DNA from: Sclerodactyla briareus
Lineage: Eukaryota > Echinodermata > Holothuroidea > Dendrochirotida > Sclerodactylidae
Direction of reading: 5' to 3'
Assembly: GCA_026419785.1 (NCBI GenBank)
Contig: JAODTK010005546.1
Span: 62,001 to 126,000 of the forward strand
Length of the DNA: 64,000 nt
Made by a program: the position numbers and the translations under genes. Every line of letters begins with the position of its first letter. Position 1 is the first letter of the stretch. This document shows, piece by piece, positions 47,736 to 60,600 of the stretch. Below the pieces are notes generated by a model, which worked only from the letters and a program-made list of their open reading frames with translations, did no database searches and was not told the DNA's origin.

Positions 47736-49244
47736 ATTGACATGGCAGTTTTCCAATAGCTCCACAATCCAGCATCGCTGTTTTGAGCTTAACAAGGACA
47801 ACGAGCCTAAGGGCACTTTGGTTCATATCCTTGCCTATGCAATTCAGAAGGTTGGACATGTGGCTTTAAGAGGAAAATACCCAAAATGCCTACTGTGCAA
47901 ATAATTTTCCTCTCAAAATGTTGTGGTGATTGGATGTGGTGTTGCACCCAATATAGCTTGGAATGCTGAACACGGACACCTAATCGTATATTCAAACATT
48001 TTCAGATTTGTTGACAATGGATTTGAAAAAACTAGCAAATTTAGGACAAATTTGCAGTTCAAAAACCCACCTGTTCCAGCACATGACAGAAAGAACGCAT
48101 TATGAATAATACTACTGACCACAATAGCCAGTACATTGTTTTGAGTGCTATGCTCATATGCCGCACCAACGGGACCTCATTTGGGGAATCGATCAGTCAC
48201 CCCCCACGATATAGTTACATTCCCATGTTTCCTTCGGATTTTTGATAAGTATGGGGGAAAAATCTGTTTTGTGAAAAGTTTTTGTGCTTGCAGATGTGGC
48301 ATTTTCGGCAGGGAGTTCAAAAAAATCATTCCTCAAGCTGTACATTCAACCCAACTGCCCATGGTTCCTCATGACTTTGACACAATCATCTAGTAAACTG
48401 TAACACCGGGACCGCTTATACAGTAACCATTGCAGTTGTGTTTGGCACACCTCACTTATGTCATCATAACAAGTTTGATGACAATTTCGGACCTACAATG
48501 CCAGATATTGACATTTTTGACTCGGTTTTCTAACGAAGCCCCCCGCTACTCATAATTATCTTGAAATCCATCAACAAACAACAGGAACCATTACTCATTT
48601 TGGGGGCATCCCCCACCGCAAGTATGGAGTATCCATCTTCTTCTCTTTTTTCCACTTCCCGTGTCGCCCTGCTCACAGAAATTTTCATAGCAAAAGTGCG
48701 AAACTACTTTGAGCCCCCCGGTCCGCCCCTTATGAATATCAATCAGGCTAACAATACCATACCAAAAGTAAAAATTTATTAGCACTCCTCACTGCCTTTC
48801 ATTCACACACCCACACCAGTGTGCGTAAATCGTGCCCATGGTTGCAAGAATACTGGCTTCTTTTTTTTCTTTTTGCTTCCAGGCCCCCCGCCTACTATTG
48901 AAGATATGAGTCGGCACTGAACGAATAGAGCACTCCACCATCCACGTATGGGAAAATGTGTTTCACAAATATTGTTTTTCAGCGAAAATTTTAAAGCCCG
49001 TCGCCTTCGAATAATTATCTGAGGTACGGCAATAATCACAATACAAGTACAACAAATCGGCACAAAAAAATAGGGCACACCCTCTCTCCCATGACAGACC
49101 TATATGGAGTTTCAGTCTTGTTCAACTTTCTCTGCTTGAGTTACAACAGAGTGTCTCCAAGCAGAGTCACAGACAGGCACACACACTGACGTTCCAGACC
49201 CCAATTCGCATTCTCCAACCTAACTACATCAAGTTTAAGTCCCA
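47736..49244. other. No supported gene
   Basis: Unassigned. Frames at 47,923-48,105, 48,145-48,393 and 48,803-49,078 have no motifs; the last runs across a T/C-rich tract. Confidence 0.45.
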
Positions 49245-49450
49245 TGGAAATGTATATGGTGCAATATCTACCAAGGATGTACAATTATGTTGTTTTAAAT
49301 TTCAAAGATCATGAGGCAAAGAAGGCAGTTTCAAACATGGCCTATTGTGCTCTGTGCGGTGGTTACTTGACCCTTTATATGGCCAAAGATTCCTCAGCGT
49401 GCAATCAAATAATTGTTTTTATGCAATTTGACAACAATCCCTAAAGAACT
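49245..49450 (+). repeat. Dispersed repeat family B, 5' end only
   Basis: 'atctaccaaggatgtacaat', 'aagatcatgaggcaaagaag', 'gcagtttcaaacatggccta', 'ttgtgctctgtg', 'atatggccaaagattcctca' follow family order and stop there. Confidence 0.7.
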
Positions 49451-49659
49451 AGAAATGTCGGGCGGGTAACCGCCAGACGTTTATATCCCTGCATCTCTTA
49501 TTCCAGAAAATTGGTCTGCCATGAAACCAGACAATATTCGTGGAAGAAGACATTTATAGACTTGTGAGCGACAACGTGATACATGTAATTGGGTCTTCCA
49601 TAATGCCTTGTTAATTGTATGAAGCACCCCTACAACCCACCGTGTGGCTCGTCCTGGGA

Positions 49660-51395
49660 CAAGGTGCGTCCTTAATAAGCACATTTTCCAAGTTCAACCT
49701 TAACCCACATGGCCACCCGGAGGTTCAAAATTTCAGGTCAGAGGTCACACACATTCAGGTCAACAATTCTAATCACAATGGGAACCATCCGCCTCGCAGA
49801 TATTCCATTCTCCGATTAGAGCCAAAAAACAAGTTTGTTGACCCCTAAGTGACACCCGGATGACTTGAATTATATGACATTTTTATGAGATTGTTACTAC
49901 TCCTCTCCATGTGATACCTCAACTCCTATGACGCAGTTTGCATTCTGATGAACCACACCCCAGTGCTATATTGCCGAAAAAGCTCTAAACTATAAGTTTG
50001 TGAGACCCCCCTAAGTGCCGTTATTGACCTTCAATGACCATGGCGGTTTTTTTTTTTTTTTTTTTTATGAAAGTTGTTACACTCCATGTGATGCTCCACT
50101 CCTAGAAGCCTTCCAATGACATGTCCAATGTTATTTGCGAAAATTATACAATTGAACTTTTGACCCCGTTGGTAACTACCACAGAGACGTGCCGATCAAG
50201 CGGGAGTTGTTTCTCCGTAAAGCACACAAAAGCTGAATTCAGCATCTCCAAAAATACCCAGTTTCTATTATTTTTTTGTGCCCATAACTCCTTAAATAGC
50301 ACATTTATTTATTCAGACTCGACCTCTACCACTTACCACCCTACGAGGTCAATCAGGTCAATGTCCACACACTGCAGTCACCATGACTCTCACAATGTTG
50401 AACCAGCCATGCCTTCCGCGATTATTTTCAATTCTCCGATTATAGCCCCAACACAGTTTTTGACCCTAAGTGAACGACCTCGAATGACTTTAATGATATG
50501 ACAGTTTTTTATGAGAAATTTTGTACCTCTCCTGTGACCAACATCCACTCCCTAGGAGCATTTTGTATTCTGATTAACCCACCCCGTGCTATTGCCGAAA
50601 ATGCTAAAATCAGTTTTTGACACCCTAAGTGACCTTGAACGACCCTCAATGACATGGCGTTTTTATGAAATTGTTACCTCCATGTTATTCATCCACTCCT
50701 AGACATATTGCATTCCAATGAACAATGACCAATGTTATTGCGAACAGGTATAAAATTGGACCTTTGAGACCACCTTGTACTCAACCAAAGTAGGTCCGAC
50801 GAAGCGGAGTTGTTTTTCCCTCCATGAGGCACACAAGCTCTATTCACATTCCAAAATCCTAACCAGTTTCCTACTTTTTTTGCCCGTACCTCCTTAAATA
50901 CGCACATTTAATTCAAGATTCAACCTTCAACAACATGAACACCCACATGACCACCCACGCCCGACAGAGGTCAAATTCAGGGTCAAGGTCACCCACTGCG
51001 GTCAACATTATAATCACCTTGGTGACCATCCACCCCAGCCTTCGCAGATATTCAATTCTCCGATTTAGCCAAAAAAAACGTTTTTGACCCCTAATCCCCC
51101 GTGACCTTTGATGAAATTACAGTTTTTATGAGACTTGTTACTCTCCATGTGATACATCCCGCCTAGGAGCATTTTGCATTCTGAGACAAAACCCAGTGCT
51201 TTGCCAAAAAAGTACTTGAAAATCTTTTTGACCCCTAAGTGACCTTCAATGACCTTCATGACATGGCGGTTTTTTATGACAATTGTACAAACAAAACTTT
51301 TCCACAGGTGGATGTGCATATCCCTCTCCCTAGAAAGCATATTTGCCAAATTCCAATGAACTGTCCATTGGTTTATTGCGAAAAAGTCTAACCTC
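49660..51395 (+). repeat. Second ~600-bp satellite array, about 2.9 units
   Basis: Same unit and orientation as 19.87-22.65 kb. The 'acccagtttctattattttt' anchor lies near 50,262 and 50,860 (598 apart). The paired 'gacccctaagtgacc' modules and the 'cccgacagaggtcaaatt' segment are all present. A T-run at 50,048-50,066 interrupts one module. Confidence 0.95.
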
Positions 51396-51954
51396 ATCAG
51401 TTGACTGATCAGGACAACAATTTCAATTAGTCCCCAAATTTTAAACCCTCAAGTGATCTTGATCGATTGAATAAAGTTTATCAGGGACTGGTATTAGGTC
51501 CTATTCACAAAGTTTTCGTCAAATCCCTAAAAGTTGAAGAAAATAATTGCATTAATATTCTAATTATGCGACACTATAGGTAATTAAACCCACTAATGAC
51601 CTTGCAGTGATTTCATTCAAGGTCAACTTGCATAAATTTATCGGGACTGTTAGAAGGCCTAACTCACCAGTTTGCTGAGAAATCCCAACAACGTTTAAAT
51701 TTGCCTCATTGCTTATTGGGTCCCACTATTATGCAATTAGTCATGCAAGATGAACTCCAGTGACGCCTCTGCCACATTGGGGGAAATTCACATCATCGGC
51801 ACTGAGTTGGCCCGTATTCACCAAGTTTCATACATCTGATAAAATCCAACGAGTTTGAAATATCACATACATTATGCTTAATAGGCTACTGGCCAACAGA
51901 ATGCAAACTTGACCTCGGATGCCTGAATTGTCTCTATGTTTTCGGGGCTTCCAA
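51396..51954. other. Diverged repeat, no gene
   Basis: AT-rich with 'cataaattta.cgggactg', 'aatgaccttg' and 'tatgcaattag' words resembling the flank of the first array. No coding support. Confidence 0.4.
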
Positions 51955-52255
51955 CAACTACCTACCCACCACCACGCACTTTCGTGTAAATCCGCACGAA
52001 CTTGAAAAGGTTTGGCGAAAAACCTGCCAAATCGAGGGCAACAAATATAACACCGTATAGCCCCTTTTTGAACTTATTTCCGAGATTTTTAAACTCGACG
52101 GACTGTGTACCAAGTTTTGGGTCAATTCGACAAAGTGTTAGAAAGAATGAAGCGCTAACGCCTAAAGTTTCCGCCGGCGGCGGCGGCTGCGGAGCCCGGC
52201 GGCACACACGTCCAAAACCAGAATTATCCCCGACCACTTACAGTGTTCGGGGATA
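51955..52255 (+). repeat. Dispersed repeat with GC-rich core, pair with 24,005-24,245
   Basis: After 'gaagcgctaacgcctaaagt' comes 'ccgccggcggcggcggctgc', then 'tatccccgacca' and 'tgttcggggata' facing each other. The GC-rich core stands out from the AT-rich surroundings. Confidence 0.7.
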
Positions 52256-53830
52256 TACTACAATTGGAGAGAGGAATTTCACATTGTGCCCTTTGATGAC
52301 CTTGACCTTCACATGCTCAAAGATGTCTCAAGCCCAAAGGTTTGGTCAACCTCAATCAAAGAATGGCAGTTCTTGTGGTCTGTAATGCTTGTTTCCATCA
52401 GATGTTCACTTTTTAATAAACTCTAGCAGCACTATGATGCATTCAGACTTTGCAACATCCAAAATCTGCAAAAATGATGGAAACAGCACCTTTAAAGGAA
52501 CTTTAATGAGAAGATACTTTTGAAAAATTTTCCACAAATTATCTATGTGCCCATTTCAAATGACCTTGACTTGAGTCCGCTTGACCCTCACAAGAGGTCA
52601 AGATGTCCCCAAGGCTGATGAACACATTCATCGAAGCGATTGGGTTGCCATTTGGTCTAGGGTTCAATTTCGGTCGTCGGATTATCAGGCTAAAAAACGG
52701 GCCCGAGGGGGGGGCAAGGTCAGTATGACATAGGTTGACGAGTGAAGTAACGGCTCCTTTCAACAGATTTTACTGTTTTACCCTCACGGGCACTGACATT
52801 ATGATGTTCCATCCGAAATCTGTGAACATGCTGAAAGAGCAACCACCCCAAGGAACATTATGACACAGTGTTCAGATGATCTGATGTACTTTGTCAGGAG
52901 TGCAAATTTTGGAATTTCATACATAATGGCCCATATTACCCCTTTAATGATTTTGACCTTGACCTCCAGAAAGTCAAACATGTCACATGTTGCAACACAT
53001 TGTGACCAGTTTGGTGGAATATCTCATCAGGAATGGTCTGTTTTGGGGTTCAAAAAGGCAATTGTTGACATACTGGATAGATAGAGTAGATAGGCCATAG
53101 GGCCCAAGTGGGAACTTGGACCAAAATTCCAAGTGTACAGCTGTTAGACCACAATTATGACCAGATGTCAACACTGTGCACCGAAAATTAGTAGGATATA
53201 CAAGATTTGGCGGTATTTCAAATAATGCGCCTTTTGGCCCACACTGGGCCCTCAAGAGCCAAAATTCCTGAGCAACCCGGAATGTACCAGCAATTAGACA
53301 GAACCGTCATTTATGACCAGAACATCAGGGCAGCTGGCCTGTGGCACAAATTTGTAGGAGAAGGCATTCTGCCTGATTCACAACATGATGGCCCTAGGCC
53401 AACATTGGGCCTTTGGGCTGATGTTCGCGAACCTTCCATCCCGATGCCACTACCGAGGGTCATTACAGGCGAAGAAATCAATTGAAACTTGAGAGCCTGA
53501 GAGATGCCTTTCAAGTGACATTGTGTGGAATTTCCTGAAGTGGTCCCTCTGTCCAACCGCCCAAGTGCACTTGGTTAAAAAAATCCTAAACACCCCGAAG
53601 TACGACGTTCTATACGCATCAATCATGATAATGTCAGCACTGATGCACCAAAATATGTAAGAGAGTCCTACGCATTTTGGGTCATTCTATGTGATGGGCC
53701 CGGCCCCACCTGAGCCTTGGGTTCTTAATTCCCTGGGCACACCCTGGAGGTTAACAAGGGGGAAACAGCCATTAAGACCATCATTACGACGAACATCAGC
53801 CCTGTTCAACAAAATTTGTAGGAGTTCAAC
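52256..53830 (+). repeat. Dispersed repeat family B, copy 6
   Basis: 'tttgatgaccttgaccttca', 'ttaacattatgacacagtgt'-like and 'catgttgcaacacattgtga' blocks lead into the 'gttagacca.aattatgac' array (near 53,143, 53,292, about 53,610 and 53,772; steps of ~150 and ~320). A detached scrap of the same family ('tcatataatggcccttgggc') lies at 54,325-54,400. Confidence 0.8.
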
Positions 53831-55574
53831 AAACTCACTGGTTTGGTGATCTGTGAAGAGGAATAACTTCGGGGCCGAATACACACTCAACTGGAACGTT
53901 AGGCAGTAGGGAAGTGTACCGAATACTGTGATTAGGTGACAGGCTTGGCTAACACAAAGGACTTACGCAAAATCGAGCTCGGAGAGAGAAAGTTCCTTCA
54001 AAACAGACATGATTCCGTAGAAAACAAGAAAAGTCGTTTGGAATAGGTGAAACTCAACTGTAGACAGGTTGATGATCCAATGAATAAGATGATTGGAGTC
54101 GTAAAGACTACATCTAAAGGGGTGAAATTCTTGAACGAATTCTAAGCCAAGATGCTCAATTGTAGACAAACGTCTGGCAAAGAGAAGGGCGATGGGGTGG
54201 CCACCCGGACTTTTGTGTTAATGCCAAATGTTCAATGGCGGCGGGGGTGGGGTGCAGGGTTTCCAATATGGGGTAAGTTGCATTATGAAATAGAACTACA
54301 GATTTTTTGGTTTTGTCGTTCCATTTCATATAATGGCCCTTGGGCCCAAAAGCCTGACAAACCAATAAGCCCTCTATACACAAGGACCATTACCTGTACC
54401 TTGAACTGTCGGCGACCCTTGTTCTACTACAGCGGAGCGCCACCATGGTTGGTGCGGCGCCGCCAAGAAATTTGGTTTGACAGATCCCCTAGAGTGCAGG
54501 AAACGGCACTTCCCCGAATAGATTTTGCACCGACAGCAGTCATCCTGGCCAAATTTAATATTTCTGTCGTTCCAAACAAAATTGTGTGATTTCCATTATG
54601 AATGCCCTTCACCAAATTATTGAAGGACATGACCCCATACCTGCCCCACATATCGCGCGCCCCTCGTGGCGAAACAACACTTCCCAAAGTTATAGGTAAA
54701 ATTGCTAATTGGTATTTCAAAATTAAGTTGAATTAAGTATGAATCTGGGCAAAGTGTTAGACCTTTGACCGGGGTGCACTGGTATTTCGCTAGGACACAT
54801 GGACACGGGCTGCCGAAGACAGAGAGAACGTACAGTTACCCCTACCTGTTGAGAATCAGTGATCTTCTGAAAAACAGTGTGCGCACCCTACATGGCCTAA
54901 GACCAAAACGATATCAAATCCCTTAACCCATCATTGAGATTTTGTGTGTTCAAAACAGTGCGCTCCAAACCTGCAGAAGACACTAACACGGTGACAACCC
55001 CCAACCCCCTGACTTTTGCGCAGTAATGAGATTTTGGGCTTGTTACTGCACTGTATAGTGAGTCGATCCTAGGACGAATGGTGAAAGCGCAATTCGGAGA
55101 TTTTTTTTATCAACAGTGAGAACCAAAACTCCCGCAAACTCGACCCATCCACAATTCCTTTGCGCGACCGCCCAGGTTGCCGAACGTCGGTCAACCCACT
55201 GGAATATTAATGTGATGCAAAGTGCTCTGAGTGTGTAATAATTTTTTATAATTGGCTAACATCACATATGTTTACCATTCAGAGCAGTTCATAGACGGTG
55301 GCGGTCAGTGGGAAAGAAAATGGTCATGTTTCGGGATTGATAGAGCTTGCTAATTCGCAGACTAAGTAATGAGAGTGTTCAAAGTTAAGAGGAGGCTTGG
55401 GCTGAATTTTCCATTAAGGGATAAGTTTTGCAAACTGTCTATTTTGTTAAACAATGTCTATTTACGCACACCCTCATGCAGTCCCCATAGGACAGCAGTT
55501 TTTGCTGACTAGTCATTCTTCTGTCATGCAGTGCATTAATTCATTCCGAATCCTACAATTATTACGCCAATCAA
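53831..55574. other. No supported gene
   Basis: The plus frame 54,152-54,589 (145 codons) crosses a family B scrap and has no motif. A GC-rich stretch, 'gcggagcgccaccatggttg', near 54,432 is isolated. The rest is unassigned. Confidence 0.4.
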
Positions 55575-57690
55575 ACTTGGTTCCAAGACTTATGAGACCT
55601 ATATGATTGCACTACTTCATCACTGTGGCATGGATATACTAGAAATCAAGAATAGAGAAACAGATTAAAAGTTTCATTTTCCCTAGGTCCCGGAGTAATG
55701 AAGATATGGGCACATTAATTATAATACTAGCCAGTCCAGCCTAGTCACCTCTCAGAAGAAATTTTACTGTAGCACACTTCCCATTGAAGGGACAAATCCT
55801 CCCTATGCCTCCAACTTCTCCCTCCGATTAAACATCCTCTCTTACTTTCATTCAAAACATCATTCCAGAACTTTCCAATCCCCAGCAATCGTTACATTTC
55901 ATTAGTATGAAAAGTTGATACAAACGCTAATTTTACCGTAATATTGGGGAAAATACGCCACCCTGTTTTTTCCCAGCCTGTCTTGTTTTGAACCTACTTT
56001 AGTACTTTTTCGTTAATTTTCACACATCTCAAATCAATCTCCCCTGAAAGGGAACCCAGATTTCCCTAATTGGCTCGGTTTTTTCCTGGAATTTCCTGAT
56101 TTATACCTCACAAACCTACGAGATCAACACACACTGGAGATAATTTCTTTCCGCGATTTCTTGAATTAAGCCGTTGAGGCAAAACCCATATTTCCTGAAT
56201 TTCAGTGGAGTGGAAACACTGCTTGAAAATACAAGCAACAGTGAGAGCCTTATTATTGGCTTCCTGAGTGGTGTTGGGTAAATATTGTCATTCTCATCGG
56301 CCAAGACCAATATGGGGAATTACTGAGTCTTAACCATTCTTAACATACACTATTGGTCTTTTGGTTATGATTGATGAGATACCAAGCTCTTGTCAGAAAC
56401 AAAGTTGGACAGAAGTTGGTCCTCTTACGCTGTTTAAGCGCTAGCCTAAAACCAGCCCGAGGCTCGAGTTGTGAACGCAGGCTTTAGTATAGGTACCAAG
56501 CCTGCGAACCGCAGGCTAGTCCAGCCTAGCCTTGGTTAATATGTTTATTTGATCACCCACAAACACTTGTGCTTCGATGGCCTTTAAGAATGTAGCAGTA
56601 ATTATGAGGTAGAAGAACATTTAAAAACACAAGCTGTCAGATCAAACTAAACTCAAAAGTGCCACTGCCCCTCAACCCCCCCAATCCTATAGTAAATTAT
56701 CATTCTCACATCACATCTGCTATGATGCTGTTGCCATCTCGCCATTTCAATCGCTAACCAAAAAACATACACTGAATGCACAGTAATTTTATTGGGAAAA
56801 AAGTTAAACAGTTTCAGGTGTTATCCTTTTTTTATATGCATAACTTTTTTAATAGAATTTGATGCAATGTATCAGCACCTCGCAAGAGCAGCTAGACTGG
56901 TCTGAGTATGGCTGGGCAATTGGCATATACGGTAGTTATTCATGTTATCATACTATATATTAATTACTATTTATCTATTTCAGGATGAATGGTATACATT
57001 GTAGATTTCAATGAGGGAGAATAGGCTAGGAATAAAAAAAAAATACAATATCACAACTATGTGCATTATCATCCCTTCCAATGAATTTAGAAGTTGTTGT
57101 TCAATACAAGAGCAGCCTTTGAAAGCAAAAAAAAGCACAACAGTTAGCAAGACTGAATAGTCGGATGGATGGAAAGACAGAACGTCACAGTAGATATAGC
57201 TAAAATGGGAATTCCTGGAACAGGTTTCAAATATACATTGGAGAACAGTTTCCATGTGAGCAGGCCACTTGAACCTGAACTGTCTCAAAAATTTAAATAT
57301 ATGAAACAACAAATAATGAAGAAAATAACTATATCATAAGTTTTATTACTGCGTCTTCGTTGGATTATACTCCAAAGCAGCACGCCCAACTGAGTCATTG
57401 GATGGATGGATAGTTGGTGTGTGGACAAGGAGGACCAGATATTGGTTCAGACCGGATTCGCTGAATACCCCAAAATGCTATACACACATCTGAATTCCTC
57501 ACTACACACCCATGCTGCATCATTCTCATGAGCTCTCCTGCATGAGTGCACTTTCACTTTTTGCCTTGAAAGTGAAGCTATGAAGTGTGGGGTTTTGACC
57601 CCCCAAATATACAAACCTTTTGGCGGCTTGCAGAGAGCCGAGGGTTCTGGTCTTTACCTGGCAAGCTATCCCCTTTGCTGACATCTATAG
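55575..57690 (+). repeat. ~2.1-kb tandem duplication, copy 1
   Basis: Matches 57,740-59,850 from 'ggttccaagacttatgagac' through 'agaaacagattaaaagtttc', 'gttgtgaacgcaggctt', 'caagctg.cagatcaaacta', 'gaaagcaaaaaaaagcac' and 'ttggatggatggatagttgg' to 'cctggcaagctatcccct'. Both copies are non-coding in appearance. Confidence 0.95.
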
Positions 57691-57739
57691 TCCTTATTCC
57701 TTCTCATGCAAGTGCATGTAATCATCCTAAAAAACTTAT

Positions 57740-59850
57740 TAAGTCACTCAACGTGTTCCAAGACTTAGGAGACTATATATGGCACTTCACTGTGGAAAAT
57801 GGATAAATAATAGAATCAAGATACAGAAACAGATTAAAAGTTTCATTTTCACCTTAGGCCAGGAGTAATGAAAGAATATGGGCACATTAATTTAAAATAC
57901 TAGCCAGTTCCGCCTAGTCACGGAGTCGCATCAGAAGAACTTTTATGTAGCACACTCCCATTGAAGGTGACTAAATCCGTCGCCTCTTGCCTCCAACTGT
58001 CCTCCTCTCCGATTACACAGTCCTCTATTCTTCAAACATCATTCAAGAACATTCCCAATCCACAGCAATGTTAAAATTTCAGTAGTATGAAGTTGATACA
58101 ATCTAAATTTTTGACCATAATAATTGGGGACAATCACCACCTGTTTTGTTTCCCCTGTCCCAGCCTGGGCTTGTTTTGGAACCTACTTTTTATAACTTTC
58201 GTTAACGGTGGCTCTTCCACATCTCTCAAAATCAATCTCCCTGAAATGTGAAGCCCCAGATTTCCTAATGGCTCGGTTTCCTGGAATTTCTGATTATACT
58301 TACAAAACCTACGAAAATCAACACTTGGAGATCATTTCATTTTACGAGATTTCTTGAATGAGCATTGAGGCACCCATTTTCCGAATTTCAGGTGGAGTGG
58401 AAACAACTGCTGAAAATACAAGCAAACAGTTGAGCGCCTTTCTTGATTTCCTGAGTGGAATTTTTGGGTAAATTTTGGTAATTCCTCATCTGCCAAAGAC
58501 CAATTATGGGATTAATGGTTCTAAACCATTCTTAACTACCCTATTGGTCTTTTGGTATTTGATTGGATACAAGCTTGTCAGAAACAGAAGTTGGACAAAA
58601 TTGGCCGTTAGCGCTGTTGTAGCGATAGCCTAAAAACAGCCTAGGCCGGGAGTTGTGAACGCAGGCTTTTTCTAATAGTACCGAACGCCTGCGAAAGCGG
58701 CTAGTCCTACCCTAGCCTTGGTTTAATATTTTTTATTTGAATCAACCAAACACTTGTGCTTCGATGGCTTGAAGAATTAGTGCAGTACCTTATGGAGGGA
58801 GGAAGAACATTTAACACAAGCTGCAGATCAAACTAAACATCAAAGTGCCACTGCCCCCCTCACCCCCCCAACCCTATAGTATCATTACATTACTCACATC
58901 ACATCTGCTATGATGCTGTTGGCCATCGACCCTTTCATTCATCGCTCCAAACACAACAAGAAAAGGCACAGTATTTAGTATTGAAAAAGTTAAAACGTTC
59001 CGGTTTTCTCCTTTGTTTATAGCCTACAATGTTTTAATAGATTTGATGCAAGTATCAGCAACTCAAGTCAAGCACGAGACTGGTCTGAGTATTGCTGGGC
59101 ATGGCATACTGTAGTATAATTCATTATCCTAATATATATTAAATTAATATTTATATATTTCAAGGATGAATGGGTAGACTATTGTCATTTCAAATGAGGA
59201 GAATAGGCCTATGAATACAAAAAAATATTCATTTTGATTTATCATCCTTCCAATGAAGTTAGAAGTTGGTTTCAATAAAATAGCACTATCCCTTTGAAAG
59301 CAAAAAAAAAAGCACAAAAGTTTACAGACTGAACGTCGGATTGATGGAAAGACGACAGTCACAGTTAGATCAAGCTAAAAATGGGATTCCTGGTAACAGT
59401 TCAAATATACATTGGAGAACAACGTTTCATGTGAGCAGGCACACTTGAAACCATGAACTGTCTCAAAAATTAAAATATATGAAAAACAACAAGATGACTG
59501 AAGAAAATAACCTTATCATAATTTTTACTCTTCGTCTTCCGTTGGATTACTCCAAAGCGCCCACCGAGCATTGGATGGAGGATAGTTGGTATGCGCAATA
59601 AGGACCATTATTGGTTCGCAACCGGATTCCGCTGAATACCCAAATTCTTACAACATCTCGAATTCCCCCTACCCATCACACCCTGCTGCAATATTCTCAA
59701 TGGGCTCTCTTGCATGAGTGCACTTTACTTTTGCCTTAGAAGTGAAGCTAGGAAGTGTGAGGTTTTTGACCCCCAAATATACAAACCTTTGGCTTGCAGA
59801 GTAGCCCGAGGGATCTGGTCTTTTCCTGGAAGCTATCCCTCCTTTGCTGC
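57740..59850 (+). repeat. ~2.1-kb tandem duplication, copy 2
   Basis: Direct copy of 55,575-57,690 starting 'gtgttccaagacttaggaga' and ending 'ttcctggaagctatccctcc'. Differences are mainly 1-4 base indels and substitutions throughout. The open frames at 59,144-59,362 and 59,669-59,938 (minus) have partial counterparts in copy 1 but no splice or motif support. Confidence 0.95.
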
Positions 59851-59958
59851 GAGATAAGCTCCCTCTGAATATGCTGGAATACTCTGTGAGTCCATCACAT
59901 GTCTGCAACTTTGACTGTGCCTGGTGCAGTGGTGGCATCTCTCATAAATCTCACACAG

Positions 59959-60090
59959 TAAGGCCATCTACAGAGTGGAAGACGAATCCGCTCTTATTTC
60001 TTTTTTTGGCCAAGGCAACTCGAATGGTTCTTTTGGTACGGTTGCTACTGTTACCAAACGTCAGGTGGTTGCTAAACAAAAAAAGTTTCG
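59959..60090 (+). CDS. Candidate exon 1 of an unidentified plus-strand gene
   Basis: Acceptor aaatctcacacag ends at 59,958 and donor gtaggatt starts at 60,091. The frame reads KAIYRVEDESALISFFGQGN, then SNGSFGTVATVTKRQVVAKQ and KKFR, with no stop. The exon ends after two bases of a codon and joins the next exon in phase through a 65-bp intron (60,091-60,155). The start of the gene is not seen; it may lie in or before the tandem duplication that ends 110 bp upstream. I recognise no family. Confidence 0.5.
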
Positions 60091-60155
60091 GTAGGATTAC
60101 TGTTTAGGTTCTGTGGAATTGTTGCTTCATCCTAACCATCACCAATTACTTGCAG

Positions 60156-60600
60156 GTTGGATAATCCACACCATAGTGCACACTCTAGCCTCCTTTTCAA
60201 TTTCATTAATGCGCACACTGTGCGATGGTGTCAAGCGGTCAGCCAACATTATCACTTGTACGGATACGACTCTGAATCCAAACTAATTTCTGTTTCTTCT
60301 GAACCATTTTTCAGAGATATACCGCTCCCAGCCAAGTGTGTTTATACTTTCCAGGTGCCGGAAGGAGAAATTGCTCAGTCATTTTCGTCGTTAGATATGT
60401 CGGCAATCATCTTTCATCGTCCTTCCATTTTCGTTTCTCCTCAGAAAACTCCAACTCGCAACAAATGAGATGCCCAAGTTTCCGTCTAGAATTATGCCAA
60501 TCCAATGACAATAATCTGGTCCAAATTTTGTTGCCTCGCGACAATGACTCATTACGCCGCTTCCAGATGGAATATTTGTATTTCTAGAGAAATTACATTT
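60156..60600 (+). CDS. Candidate exon 2 of the same unidentified gene
   Basis: Acceptor accaattacttgcag ends at 60,155. In phase with exon 1 it reads LDNPHHSAHSSLLFNFINAH, TVRWCQAVSQHYHLYGYDSE, SKLISVSSEPFFRDIPLPAK and CVYTFQVPEGEIAQSFSSLD, with TGA at 60,466-60,468. A second frame is protein-like after about 60,400 (PSFRLELCQSNDNNLVQILL then a TAG near 60,586), so one indel may shift the true end to about 60,587. There is no signal peptide or membrane segment. The His/Cys/Trp-rich first half does not match a domain I know. Confidence 0.5.

Noticed and set aside
54110..54140. 'ggggtgaaattcttgaacga' resembling a conserved 18S rRNA block
   Set aside because: Fewer than 20 bases match and none of the surrounding 18S sequence is present; chance similarity.
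54152..54589. 145-codon plus-strand frame
   Set aside because: Its middle is a piece of dispersed family B, whose other copies are non-coding.
59844..60107. Frame containing SPSHVCNFDCAWCSGG, a C-x3-C-x2-C motif like radical SAM enzymes
   Set aside because: No Met start before the motif except an internal one, no following radical SAM features (such as GGEP), and the frame crosses a better supported acceptor at 59,958. Worth a profile search, but by eye it is a chance motif.
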